NCBI GenBank assembly: GCA_945893075.1
Contig: CAMDDX010000019.1
Coordinates: forward strand, 1-41,463
Direction: 5' to 3'
From: Planctomyces sp. SH-PL62
GTDB taxonomy: Bacteria > Planctomycetota > Planctomycetia > Planctomycetales > Planctomycetaceae
Length of the DNA stretch: 41,463 nucleotides
The position numbers and the translations under genes are program-made. This document shows, piece after piece, positions 23,852 through 31,787 of the stretch; position 1 is the stretch's first letter, and every line of letters begins with the position of its first letter. The notes beneath the pieces are model-generated. The model was not told the origin of the DNA, ran no database searches, and saw only the letters and a list, made by a program, of their open reading frames with translations.

Positions 23852-25894
23852 TCATTTGGCGAGCATCATGCGAGCCACTCGCTCCAACCGCGAATCGGGT
23901 TCATCCGGAGCGAGATCGGTGAGACACGTCGGCAGCCAGGCGGGCTTCGAGACTTTGTTGTCGGGCAGTGAGGTGAGCTTCGGGAGTTTGATCTCCGCAG
24001 CCGCGTCGCCGAATGTGGCGGCATCGGCGAGGCGAAGATGAAGACGCTTGCTGGTGATGAGTTTGGAAATCTCGCCGGCGAATTCGGCGCTGAGGCCCAG
24101 CCACAAAATGAGATTCGGATCGGCACGCAGCGCGAGACCTTGTTCGCCGTTGGTCGAGGTGAACTCGGCGAAGGCGGTTTGAAGCTGCGGGATCGTCGTG
24201 CCGTCATGCGTGCGGACGTATTCCAACAGGGCCTGGGGAAGGTCGCCGCTCTGCGCAAGCGTCTTCCATTGCTCGACCACGTCGTCCTCTTCGAGATCGG
24301 TCGGATCGAATGAGAATGGTTTGTCCTCGAAGGCTTGCTCGTCGTTGGCCGAGTCGGCAGCTTTCTGGCGTTGCTCGGCTTCGAGCATTTGCAGCACGCG
24401 GCTGTCGGGAGTCGCCGGGCGGCAGCGGCCCTTTGCCCACTCGCGAAGCTGGAAGATCTTCTCTTCCATCGTGACGGACAGCGGCACGGTTTCTTCGCGA
24501 GCTTTTTCCATCGCGGCTTGCGTGATGCCGTCGGCGCTGCCGTAGGTCTCCACCATCGCCGCCAGCACGACCTGTTCCAACTCGGCACCGCTGTAGCCTT
24601 CGCTCCGCTCGGCGAGCTTCGCAACGTCGAACGTTTCCGGTGCGAAGCGACGCTTGCGGAGGTGAATCTCCAAAATCTGTTTGCGTTCGTGATAGTTCGG
24701 CAGATCGACAAAGAAGAGTTCGTCGAAGCGTCCGCGGCGGAGCATTTCGGGCGGCAGGCCGGTGACGCTGTTGGCTGTCGCGACCACGAACACCGGAGCC
24801 GGGTTCTCCTGCATCCAGGTCAGGAAGCGGCCCATGATGCGGACCATCGTCGAGTCCGATCCCGCCTCGCCGTTCGCGCCGGCGAAACCTTTTTCGATTT
24901 CGTCCAGCCACAGCACGGCGGGAGCGATCATCTCCATCAAGGCCAGCACGTCGCGCATGTTTTTCTCGGACTGCCCCTTGTCCCCGCTGAGCAGCGTCGC
25001 GACGTCTAACCGCACGAGCGGAAACGCCAGCATCCGCGCGATCGCTCGCGCCGTGAGGCTCTTGCCGCAACCTTGCACGCCCAACAGCAACACGCCTTTC
25101 GGTGCCGGAATGCCTTGCTTCCGAGCCGTCTCGCTGAACGCCAACGATCGCTTCGAGACCCAATCCTTCAATGCGTCGAGTCCGCCGATGTCTTTGACCC
25201 CTTCGGTCAGCTCTTGGAATTCGAGCATCTCCGAGCCTTGCACCATCACCTTCTTCTCGCCGATGAGCTGCGCATAAACCTCTTCGTCAATCTCGCTGCG
25301 ACCAAGGAACGCGCGCTGGAACGACTTCCGCGCCTGAGCCGAAGTCAGTCCCAGCATCGTGCGCACGAGCCGCTCTTCCTGTTCCGGCGTGACCGCCAGC
25401 GGGGCAGGGCGGTTCGCGCTCTCCGACGCCAGCACCGCTTTCAACTCCGTGTGCAATTCGTCGAGGCCCGGCAGCGGCAAATCACACTTCAGAGCATCCC
25501 GGAGCAGTTCCATCGGAATCTCGGTGTCCGGCCCCATGAACAGCAGCGTCTTACTCTGCTCGATCAACACGGGTGCGAGATCGCGAAGTTGGCGGACGAT
25601 CTGCGGATCAGACAGAAACGTCCGAAAGTCTTTGAGCAAGAACAACTGCTCGTGGGGGAATTCGGGCACATGCCGCAAGAACTCCGCCGCGTCGGTCATC
25701 GCCGACGCCTCCCCGTTGAGCGCCGGCTGCGCCCCGCGAGTCACCGTCCACGTCACCAACCCGCGGTTCATCTCCGTCGCCAGCGCTGCTAACTCCGCCT
25801 CCCAACGTTCTTCCTCCCACGTCGAGAGAAACATCATCGAGAAGTGCGACAGGATGCGCGACTTGAGTTGAGCGAGTGTGTCGGAGGTGGCCAT
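23852..25894 (-). CDS. AAA+ ATPase, Ycf46-like
   Basis: A 680-residue cytosolic protein with one AAA+ module. The N-terminal ~200 residues are helical ([20 protein letters not shown]) and lack a nucleotide site, as in Ycf46-type ATPases. Walker A is GVQGCGKS with lysine 278, Walker B is [12 protein letters not shown] near residue 330, and the sensor region reads '[20 protein letters not shown]', then the second-region-of-homology '[20 protein letters not shown]'. A C-terminal extension of about 160 residues after the AAA lid is not typical and ends in an acidic/hydrophobic domain. It starts 15 bases after the TlpA-like gene ends, in the same direction, so the two are co-transcribed. The biological role of Ycf46 itself is poorly known; it has been linked to photosynthesis in cyanobacteria. 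Confidence 0.88.
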   Translation of the reverse strand: MATSDTLAQLKSRILSHFSMMFLSTWEEERWEAELAALATEMNRGLVTWTVTRGAQPALNGEASAMTDAAEFLRHVPEFPHEQLFLLKDFRTFLSDPQIVRQLRDLAPVLIEQSKTLLFMGPDTEIPMELLRDALKCDLPLPGLDELHTELKAVLASESANRPAPLAVTPEQEERLVRTMLGLTSAQARKSFQRAFLGRSEIDEEVYAQLIGEKKVMVQGSEMLEFQELTEGVKDIGGLDALKDWVSKRSLAFSETARKQGIPAPKGVLLLGVQGCGKSLTARAIARMLAFPLVRLDVATLLSGDKGQSEKNMRDVLALMEMIAPAVLWLDEIEKGFAGANGEAGSDSTMVRIMGRFLTWMQENPAPVFVVATANSVTGLPPEMLRRGRFDELFFVDLPNYHERKQILEIHLRKRRFAPETFDVAKLAERSEGYSGAELEQVVLAAMVETYGSADGITQAAMEKAREETVPLSVTMEEKIFQLREWAKGRCRPATPDSRVLQMLEAEQRQKAADSANDEQAFEDKPFSFDPTDLEEDDVVEQWKTLAQSGDLPQALLEYVRTHDGTTIPQLQTAFAEFTSTNGEQGLALRADPNLILWLGLSAEFAGEISKLITSKRLHLRLADAATFGDAAAEIKLPKLTSLPDNKVSKPAWLPTCLTDLAPDEPDSRLERVARMMLAK

Positions 25895-25909
25895 GAATCA
25901 CTACCGCCG

Positions 25910-27286
25910 CTACTTGGTCTTGATCTGCTTCATCACGGATTCGTCGAGCGGGCGCAACCCCTCGTCCGGTTTGATGGCGTAGAAGCCGACGTGATAGTGA
26001 GCGATCTTGCCGTCGGGGTCGATGACGACCCAGAGCGGGAGTTTCGCTCCCAGCTTGCGCGGGTCGCCGAACTTGGCGACGAGCGTGCCGTCATCAGTCG
26101 CGATCGGGTAGCCGAGATTCATGAATTCGCGCAGCTTGCGGACTGAGCGCAGCGCACCAGTTGTCTTCGCGGGATCGGCGAACGATTCGTTGACGGCGAC
26201 GCCGACAACTTCGACGCCGTATCGCTTGCGCTTGTTCGACAAGAAGTCGAGATAGCCGACTTGGCCATAAGGCTCGACGAGCGGGTCGCTGTCGTAGTCC
26301 CAGAAGTGCAGCACGATGATCTTGCCAGCCAAGTCTTTCGAGCTGACCGTCTTCTTTTCGAGCGTCGTCAACTCAAAGGCCGGAGCCGGCTGGCCGACGA
26401 ATTTCTTCGAGACATTGGCGACGTCGTCCGCTCGCTGTGTTTGCGACTTCACGTCACGGCTGATGACGGCGGCCAGCGGGGACAGCGGCGTGTCCTCGGC
26501 GGCGGTTTGCAATTGGTCGATGACCTTCTTGGCGGCGGCGGTTTGGGCTTCGCTGAGTTCGGGTTTCGTTTCGCCGTCGGGACGAATCATCTGAGTCTTC
26601 AGGTCGCCCAGAATTTGAAAGGGCTTTTGCAGCTTCGCCAGGGCAGGGGCGTCGAGCGGCTTGACCGATTCCAATTCAAACTTCAATTGGAATTCGTCGC
26701 CGCGGCCCATGAAGACTTGTTGCTCGGCCGCGACCAGCAGCAGGTGGTTCTGCTTGGAGACCCACAGTTTTTGCTTGCGTCCGTTGTTGGTCGAGACGCG
26801 AATCAAGTGGCAATCGCGATCCTTAATCTTCTTGGCACCCTCGGCCACTTCATACGAGAACGAGCCCGCTTCCCAAGTGTCTTCGCCATCATCCTTGTCC
26901 AACACCGCGAGCTTGTCGGAATGCTCGAAGAACGGCTGCCGCAGCGGGATCGGATACAGGTGCCCTTCGTGCTCGGCGAGCAGTCGGATCGTCGCATCTT
27001 TCGCCGCCTGCTGTTTGCCGTTGAGTTCGATGGTTCCGAACCGTTCCGGCCACGCCCAGCTTCCGCCGCCACGCTCGTCGGAGAGATAGGTCAGCTTGGT
27101 CCCTTCTGCCTGTCGCGAGGCAACGGCAAAGAGCGTGAACTTTTTCAGCGGTTGATCGACCGTGCCGCGAGTGACTCGCGACAGCGTGCCGCTGTATCGC
27201 AGTTCCAAACCTGGAGCATCGCCGAGCGGATCGGCTCCCGAAGACAACAACGCGGTGACGAGCAAGACTTGGCTGATGGCAAGCAC
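25910..27286 (-). CDS. Exported redoxin-fold (TlpA-like) protein lacking CxxC
   Basis: A 458-residue protein. The GTG start at 27286 has CAGGAG eight bases upstream; a longer frame reaching 27403 only reads through a palindrome. The N-terminus (VLAISQVLLVTALLSSG) is a signal peptide. The first ~300 residues are a beta-rich domain of unknown type (LELRYSGTLSRVTRGTVDQP; SFSYEVAEGAKKIKDRDCHL). The last ~150 residues have the thioredoxin/AhpC-TSA fold (VGQPAPAFELTTLEKKTVSS; IIVLHFWDYDSDPLVEPYGQ; GVEVVGVAVNESFADPAKTT; AKLPLWVVIDPDGKIAHYHV), but the usual CxxC is replaced by DYDSDP, so it cannot be a dithiol oxidoreductase. It may be structural or ligand-binding. It shares a transcript with the AAA+ gene. 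Confidence 0.85.
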   Translation of the reverse strand: MLAISQVLLVTALLSSGADPLGDAPGLELRYSGTLSRVTRGTVDQPLKKFTLFAVASRQAEGTKLTYLSDERGGGSWAWPERFGTIELNGKQQAAKDATIRLLAEHEGHLYPIPLRQPFFEHSDKLAVLDKDDGEDTWEAGSFSYEVAEGAKKIKDRDCHLIRVSTNNGRKQKLWVSKQNHLLLVAAEQQVFMGRGDEFQLKFELESVKPLDAPALAKLQKPFQILGDLKTQMIRPDGETKPELSEAQTAAAKKVIDQLQTAAEDTPLSPLAAVISRDVKSQTQRADDVANVSKKFVGQPAPAFELTTLEKKTVSSKDLAGKIIVLHFWDYDSDPLVEPYGQVGYLDFLSNKRKRYGVEVVGVAVNESFADPAKTTGALRSVRKLREFMNLGYPIATDDGTLVAKFGDPRKLGAKLPLWVVIDPDGKIAHYHVGFYAIKPDEGLRPLDESVMKQIKTK

Positions 27287-27302
27287 GGCGAACTCCTGAG
27301 TT

Positions 27303-27364
27303 CGTAGCACAGGCGGCTCGCCTGTGATGTCGAGAAGGCTAGCAGGCGAGCCGCCTGCTCTACG
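27303..27364. repeat. Nested palindrome in the divergent region before the kinase gene
   Basis: Arms 27303-27324 and 27343-27364 (20 of 22 paired) have CGTAG and CTACG edges, and each contains a CAGGCG/CGCCTG hairpin. It lies between the divergent starts of the TlpA-like gene (27286) and the kinase gene (27510), where both promoters must lie. Confidence 0.85.
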
Positions 27365-27509
27365 GTGGGGGCGGATTGTTGCGGTTGACCTCACAAGCGA
27401 CAAGCTGCCAGCTTGCGGCTATGGAAGGGGCAACCATACCTTGTTGGGCACTGGGCAGGAGCTGTCGCCGATTGCCCGCCTCGCACTGTTCAGACTGGAG
27501 AAGCTCATC

Positions 27510-29051
27510 GTGGCCGACAAAGAAAAAACTCCCGCCGCCGACGACAACAAGATCGACCACTATGTCAAAATGGGAACGATCGCGATGGGCAAGCACGCGA
27601 TGGTCTTGGAGGTTCAGGAAGAGAACACCACCAACCGCTTCGCCATGAAAGTGCTGCTGCCCGAAGCGATGCTGGACCCTGAGCAGGTTCAGATTTTGAA
27701 GTACGAAGGCAAAGTCGCACAATCGTTGGACCATCCCAACATCATCAAGTGGGTCGCGACGGTGCATCGCAAGACCAACATCTACCTGATTCTGGAACTC
27801 TTCAAAGCGACCAACATCAAAGGCTATCTGTTGAATGACATGGTCGGCTTGCAATCGCGGCTGCGGAAGTTGATCGACTGCACCAGCCAAGCGCTGCTCC
27901 ACATGCACGAGAAGGGCTGGGTGCATCTCGATATCAAGCCGGACAACATCTTGATGAACCGTTCGTCCGAGGTGCGACTCATCGACTTCTCGCTGTCCGA
28001 AAAAATCAAAGGCGCGTTGGGGAAAATCTTCAGCGGCAAGAAAGAAATCGGCGGCACGCTGTCCTACATCGCCCCGGAAACCATCAAGAAAGAGGCGTCG
28101 TCGCCCCAGACCGACATCTACAGTTTTGGGATCACGATTTACGAATGCCTCACCGGCACGTTTCCGTTCAAAGGGAGCACTCCCAGAGACCTGTTGATGA
28201 AGCACCTCACCGCGGCCCCGCCACCGCCGTCGGATTTCAACAAAAACGTCACTCCCGAAATGGATCGCATGGTGCTGCGGATGATCGCTAAGAAGCCCGG
28301 TAACCGGCAGAAGAATTTGCAGGAGCTCATGTCCGAGTTCCGCAACGTGCAGCCCTTCAAAGAAGACCCCGAAAAGCTCCGTGATCTGAAACTTGCCGAA
28401 GCGAAAGCCAACGAAGGCAAACAGACCCTCGGCAAACGGCTCGACAGCCGCACCGATCACGCACGCCTGGAACGAGCCAAGGTCGATCCGGAATTCGCCA
28501 AAACGCTCCCGGCCGCCAACGCGCCGCCACAACCGAACGTCGCCACGCCTGAGCCACCGAAACCCGCCGCGGCGAAGCCGCAACCTGTCGCCGCTCCGCG
28601 ACCGGCTCAACCGCCGATGCCCATGCCCATGCCCATGCCACCCATGTTTCCCGGTTACGCACCCCAGATGCCGTACGGTCAGATGCCCATGATGCCGGGA
28701 CAGTTCGCGCCGATGCCGGGCTATCCTGGAATGCCGCAGCCAATGCCCGGCTACGGGGCAGGGGGGCCAATGCCCGGAATGCCTCCCCAGCAAATGCCCA
28801 TGCAACCGGCAGCCATGATGCCGCAACCGGGAATGCCGATGCCGGCCATGCCCGGAGTCCCACCTCAGACGCCGGCGGTCATGTCGCAGCCGACTCAGCC
28901 TCTACCCATTCCTGTTCCACCAGCGACACCGGCTCCGGCACGTCCTTCGGCTGGATCAGTCGTGCGACCTGGCCAAAGACCAGAACCGCCACCGTCTGCG
29001 ACAGACGTCGATGACTTGCCCATGATGGATGAGCTGCCCGACGTGATGTGA
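27510..29051 (+). CDS. Serine/threonine protein kinase with Pro/Met-rich tail
   Basis: A 513-residue protein kinase of the Hanks type. The GTG start has GGAG upstream. Catalytic lysine is Lys47 (RFAMKVLLP); the catalytic loop is HLDIKPDN with Asp141; the metal-binding motif reads DFS (159-161) where kinases normally have DFG; the APE motif is intact (YIAPETIKKEAS). The glycine loop is degenerate (MGTIAMGKHAMVLEV). The first lobe ends near residue 265. The C-terminal half is disordered: charged and Lys/Glu-rich, then Ala/Pro-rich, then strings of MPMPMP and GMPMPAMPG. No membrane segment is seen, unlike many planctomycete kinases. The catalytic residues are kept, so it may be active despite the DFS. 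It is divergent from the TlpA-like gene and followed by accA. Confidence 0.88.
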   Translation: MADKEKTPAADDNKIDHYVKMGTIAMGKHAMVLEVQEENTTNRFAMKVLLPEAMLDPEQVQILKYEGKVAQSLDHPNIIKWVATVHRKTNIYLILELFKATNIKGYLLNDMVGLQSRLRKLIDCTSQALLHMHEKGWVHLDIKPDNILMNRSSEVRLIDFSLSEKIKGALGKIFSGKKEIGGTLSYIAPETIKKEASSPQTDIYSFGITIYECLTGTFPFKGSTPRDLLMKHLTAAPPPPSDFNKNVTPEMDRMVLRMIAKKPGNRQKNLQELMSEFRNVQPFKEDPEKLRDLKLAEAKANEGKQTLGKRLDSRTDHARLERAKVDPEFAKTLPAANAPPQPNVATPEPPKPAAAKPQPVAAPRPAQPPMPMPMPMPPMFPGYAPQMPYGQMPMMPGQFAPMPGYPGMPQPMPGYGAGGPMPGMPPQQMPMQPAAMMPQPGMPMPAMPGVPPQTPAVMSQPTQPLPIPVPPATPAPARPSAGSVVRPGQRPEPPPSATDVDDLPMMDELPDVM

Positions 29052-29124
29052 GTCGTCTTGCAAAACCGATCCGACTTTGCGACCGTCCCACCACCTTTCG
29101 CGACCATCCTCTCTGAGGCACACC

Positions 29125-30186
29125 ATGTCTGCGGCTCTCGCGACCAACTCCGGCGACGACGACGATCAAACACTCGCAGGCGACGACTTCCTCCCGCTGG
29201 AGGCGTACCGTCCGGCGAATCCCAATCGCATCCCGCTGCCGTTCGAGAAACCGATCCTCGAACTGGAACAGCAGCTTGCGAAGCTGGAAGCTCAGCCCAA
29301 TCCGCCGCCCAACACCAAAGAGACGATCCGCAACATGCGGCTCGACATCGCCCGGCTGACGCGCGACACCTTTGACCATCTGACTCCGGATCAAGTCGTG
29401 AAGGTCGCTCGCGACAGCGGGCGGCCGCAGACGCTCGACTACCTGGAATTGATCTTCGACGAGTTCATCGAACTCCACGGCGACCACGCTTTCCGCGACG
29501 ACCGAGCCATCCTCACGGGCTTCGCGAAACTCGACGATCAGAAGGTCATGTTCATCGGCCAGCAGAAGGGCCGGAACCTCAAGGAACGGACTGAGCACAA
29601 CTACGGAATGGCACACCCGGAGGGCTATCGCAAGGCGCTGCAAAAGATGCAGCTCGCCGCCAAGTACAAGCTGCCCATCGTCTGCTTCATCGACACCGGC
29701 GGAGCCTACCCCGGTGTCGGAGCTGAAGAACGGGGCCAGTCCTACGCCATCGCCTACAACCTCCGCGAGATGTCGCGCATCAACACCCCGATCGTCTGCA
29801 CCGTGATCGGGGAGGGGGGTTCCGGCGGAGCGCTCGGCATCGCCATCGGAGACCACATCTCGGTGTTGCAGTTCGCGTACTACTCAGTCATCAGTCCCGA
29901 AGGCTGCGCCGGCATCCTCTGGAAACACGCCAAGCACACCGACCAAGCCGCCCGCGCCTTGAAGTTCACGTCCAAGGATCTGCTGGGTCTCGGCGTCATC
30001 GACGAGATCATTCCCGAACCGCTCGGCGGAGCACACCGCGATCACCGCCGCATGGCCACGACGCTGAAGATGTCGCTGACTGCCGCACTGCGAAAGCTCG
30101 AAATGATTCCAAAGAACCAGCTCGTCCAACGCCGCTACGAAAAATTCCGCCGCATGGGCCAGTTCGAAGAAGCGACCGTCTCGTAG
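29125..30186 (+). CDS. accA: Acetyl-CoA carboxylase carboxyltransferase, alpha subunit
   Basis: Transfers the carboxyl group from biotin carboxyl carrier protein to acetyl-CoA, the first committed step of fatty acid synthesis, together with AccD. The protein has 353 residues, with an N-terminal extension of roughly 30 relative to E. coli AccA (319). Family segments are complete: 'ARDSGRPQTLDYLELIFDEF', 'GRNLKERTEHNYGMAHPEGY', 'PIVCFIDTGGAYPGVGAEER', 'GQSYAIAYNLREM', 'VIGEGGSGGALGIAIGD', and 'ISPEGCAGILWK'. The start at 29125 gives the sequence MSAALATNSGDDDDQ; an in-frame ATG 16 codons upstream is less likely. It lies 73 bases after the kinase gene. accD is not in the window, as is common. 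Confidence 0.95.
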   Translation: MSAALATNSGDDDDQTLAGDDFLPLEAYRPANPNRIPLPFEKPILELEQQLAKLEAQPNPPPNTKETIRNMRLDIARLTRDTFDHLTPDQVVKVARDSGRPQTLDYLELIFDEFIELHGDHAFRDDRAILTGFAKLDDQKVMFIGQQKGRNLKERTEHNYGMAHPEGYRKALQKMQLAAKYKLPIVCFIDTGGAYPGVGAEERGQSYAIAYNLREMSRINTPIVCTVIGEGGSGGALGIAIGDHISVLQFAYYSVISPEGCAGILWKHAKHTDQAARALKFTSKDLLGLGVIDEIIPEPLGGAHRDHRRMATTLKMSLTAALRKLEMIPKNQLVQRRYEKFRRMGQFEEATVS

Positions 30187-30192
30187 CCCCAC

Positions 30193-30282
30193 TAACCCGA
30201 TGCGTGAGCGAGGGCGAACGCTTCACGACGTTCGGAAGTCCGAGTGTCTTGGAACGCCCGCCCTCGCTCACGCTTCGGGTTA
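30193..30282. repeat. Palindrome between accA and the PLP gene (NPTRERG family)
   Basis: Arms 30193-30219 and 30256-30282 pair at about 24 of 27 positions (edges TAACCCGA and TTCGGGTTA) around a 36-base spacer. The arm sequence AACCCGATGCGTGAGCGAGG is the same family as the three arms inside PSD1. It ends 13 bases before the start of the PLP gene. Confidence 0.8.
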
Positions 30283-30295
30283 TTTAAGGTCTCGC

Positions 30296-31561
30296 ATGTC
30301 CGACAAGCCACTCGCGCCAGCCACGCTCGCTGCTCAAGGGCTCGGCTTCATTGAGCCGGTCACGAAAGCGGTCGTGCAGCCGATTCATGTCTCGACGACG
30401 TTCGAGCGTGATGCCGATAACCAATACAGCGCCGGCCGTTGTTACTCGCGAGCCGACAATCCGACGTTCGATCAAGTCGAGGCCACGCTGGCCGCGTTAG
30501 AGCAGGGGACTGACGCCTTGGTCTTCTCCTCCGGCATGGCTGCCGCGACCGCGTGCTTCCTGGCCCTCGATCCCGGCGACCACGTCATCGCTCCGACGGT
30601 CATGTATTGGGCGCTCCGCAACTGGCTGACCACGTTTGCGAGTCGCTGGGGGCTGAAGGTCTCGCTGGTCGATACGACGAAGCTCGACGAGCTTCGCGCC
30701 GCGATCCAGCCGGGGAAGACGAAACTGGTTTGGCTGGAGACTCCCTCGAACCCGCTCTGGCATGTGACCGACATCGCCGCTGCCGCTGAGATCGCTCATC
30801 AAGCCGGAGCCAAGTTGGCGGTCGATTCGACCGTGGCCGCGACCATCTTCACTCAGCCACTGACGCTGGGGGCCGACCTCGTCATGCACGCCGCGACGAA
30901 GTATCTCAACGGCCATTCGGACCTCGTCGCCGGAGCACTGGTCGCCGGTCCTACCCTCTGCGCCGCCGAGCACCTGTTGCTGGCAACCGTAGACCGGACG
31001 CCCACGTCCGGTCAGCCTGCCAATTGTCCGGACGTAGGCGTCCGGCCTACGAACATGTTCGCCCGCCTCGCCGCCGAGCCTGACGGCTATTGGAAACGAA
31101 TCCGCACGATTCGTTCTCAGTCGGGCGGAGTGCTTGGTTCGTTTGAGGCGTGGCTGCTGATGCGCGGTCTGCGAACTCTGCACCCGCGAGTTCGTTGGGC
31201 GACCACATCCGCGCAGCAACTTGCCGAGCGGCTGGCCGAGCATCCCGCGATCGCCGAAGTCTTGTATCCCGGCCTGCCAAGTTTCGCCGGTCACGAAGTC
31301 GCTCGCCGCCAAATGATTAGCGGCTTCGGAGCGATGCTCTCGATCCGTCTCAAAGCCGGAGAACTCGCCGCCATCGCCACCGCCGCCAAGGTTCAACTTT
31401 GGAAACGAGCCACATCGCTGGGCGGCGTCGAAAGCTTGCTCGAACATCGAGCCAGCATCGAAGGCCACGGCTCGCCATGTCCATCCGACTTGCTACGCCT
31501 GTCGGTTGGGATCGAAGACGCGGACGATCTCTTCAACGATCTCGATCAGGCTCTTGCGTAG
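30296..31561 (+). CDS. Cys/Met-metabolism PLP enzyme (cystathionine gamma-synthase-like)
   Basis: A fold-type I PLP enzyme of the trans-sulfuration family, 421 residues. It would act on homoserine esters or cystathionine in methionine or cysteine metabolism. Family marks are 'VVQPIHVSTTFERDADNQYS', 'RADNPTFDQVEATLAALEQG', 'ALVFSSGMAAATACFLALDP', 'WLETPSNPLWHVTDIAAAAE' and the Schiff-base lysine in 'MHAATKYLNGHSDLVAGAL'. The region after it normally proceeds directly to 'IRTIRSQSGGVLGSFEAWLL', but here a palindrome has inserted in frame, adding about 20 residues (DRTPTSGQPANCPDVGVRPT). The C-terminal active-site arginine region (LLRLSVGIEDADDLFNDLDQ) is intact. The exact reaction (gamma-synthase, gamma-lyase or beta-lyase) cannot be told. 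The stop codon lies inside another palindrome. Confidence 0.88.
   Translation: MSDKPLAPATLAAQGLGFIEPVTKAVVQPIHVSTTFERDADNQYSAGRCYSRADNPTFDQVEATLAALEQGTDALVFSSGMAAATACFLALDPGDHVIAPTVMYWALRNWLTTFASRWGLKVSLVDTTKLDELRAAIQPGKTKLVWLETPSNPLWHVTDIAAAAEIAHQAGAKLAVDSTVAATIFTQPLTLGADLVMHAATKYLNGHSDLVAGALVAGPTLCAAEHLLLATVDRTPTSGQPANCPDVGVRPTNMFARLAAEPDGYWKRIRTIRSQSGGVLGSFEAWLLMRGLRTLHPRVRWATTSAQQLAERLAEHPAIAEVLYPGLPSFAGHEVARRQMISGFGAMLSIRLKAGELAAIATAAKVQLWKRATSLGGVESLLEHRASIEGHGSPCPSDLLRLSVGIEDADDLFNDLDQALA
30988..31051. repeat. Nested palindrome inside the PLP gene (RTPTS...PDVGVR family, copy 2)
   Basis: Arms 30988-31012 and 31027-31051 pair at 22 of 25 positions, edges CGTAG and CTACG, with internal CCGGACG/CGTCCGG hairpins. 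It is read in frame on the plus strand as VDRTPTSGQPANCPDVGVRP. The copy in PSD1 at 18647-18696 yields a near-identical peptide. Confidence 0.9.
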
Positions 31562-31614
31562 CGGCGTCGCTCCGCGACACCGATTCAATCCGAGTCGCGG
31601 AGCGACTCGGCTAC
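31558..31614. repeat. Nested palindrome overlapping the PLP gene stop codon, next to the dif candidate
   Basis: Arms 31558-31578 and 31594-31614 pair at 19 of 21 positions (edges GTAGC and GCTAC; internal GTCGC/GCGAC hairpin). The TAG stop codon (31559-31561) lies in the left edge. It ends nine bases before the dif candidate. Confidence 0.85.
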
Positions 31615-31623
31615 GAACCAGCA

Positions 31624-31651
31624 ACGTCCGATAATGTCTGTTATGTTGTTT
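31624..31651 (+). other. Candidate dif site (XerCD chromosome-dimer resolution)
   Basis: A 28-base sequence with the layout of bacterial dif: an 11-base XerC-type arm (ACGTCCGATAA, 31624-31634), a six-base centre (TGTCTG, 31635-31640) and an 11-base XerD-type arm (TTATGTTGTTT, 31641-31651). The core ATAATGT.T.TTATGTT matches E. coli dif at 15 of 17 positions and the whole at 17 of 28, with the XerD half best kept, as is usual. It lies in a 226-base gene-free gap. It also sits between two opposed fields of the KOPS octamer GGGCAGGG, which in E. coli point FtsK toward dif. Both lines of evidence agree, though neither alone would be decisive. Confidence 0.68.
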
Positions 31652-31787
31652 TTCGACGTCAATAAACGCCGGGGAAACCAGGGTTTCCAAGGCCCGGCCG
31701 ATCGCCGTTGGCCGAGAGCCGACTGCCGTTACCCCACCCACTGCCCTGCGCCAGAAACAACCGTCACTGCGATCAGTCAAACCGATT

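Larger units (their letters stand above)
1205..28763 (+). repeat. Polar KOPS-like octamers, left field (nine GGGCAGGG, all plus strand)
   Basis: The octamer starts at 1205, 11284, 16523, 18222, 20341, 23122, 25402, 26641 and 28756, all reading left to right. It fits the E. coli FtsK-orienting consensus GGGNAGGG. Seven copies lie in genes read on the minus strand and two in genes read on the plus strand, so codon use does not explain the polarity. I found no CCCTGCCC in this part. Confidence 0.7.
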
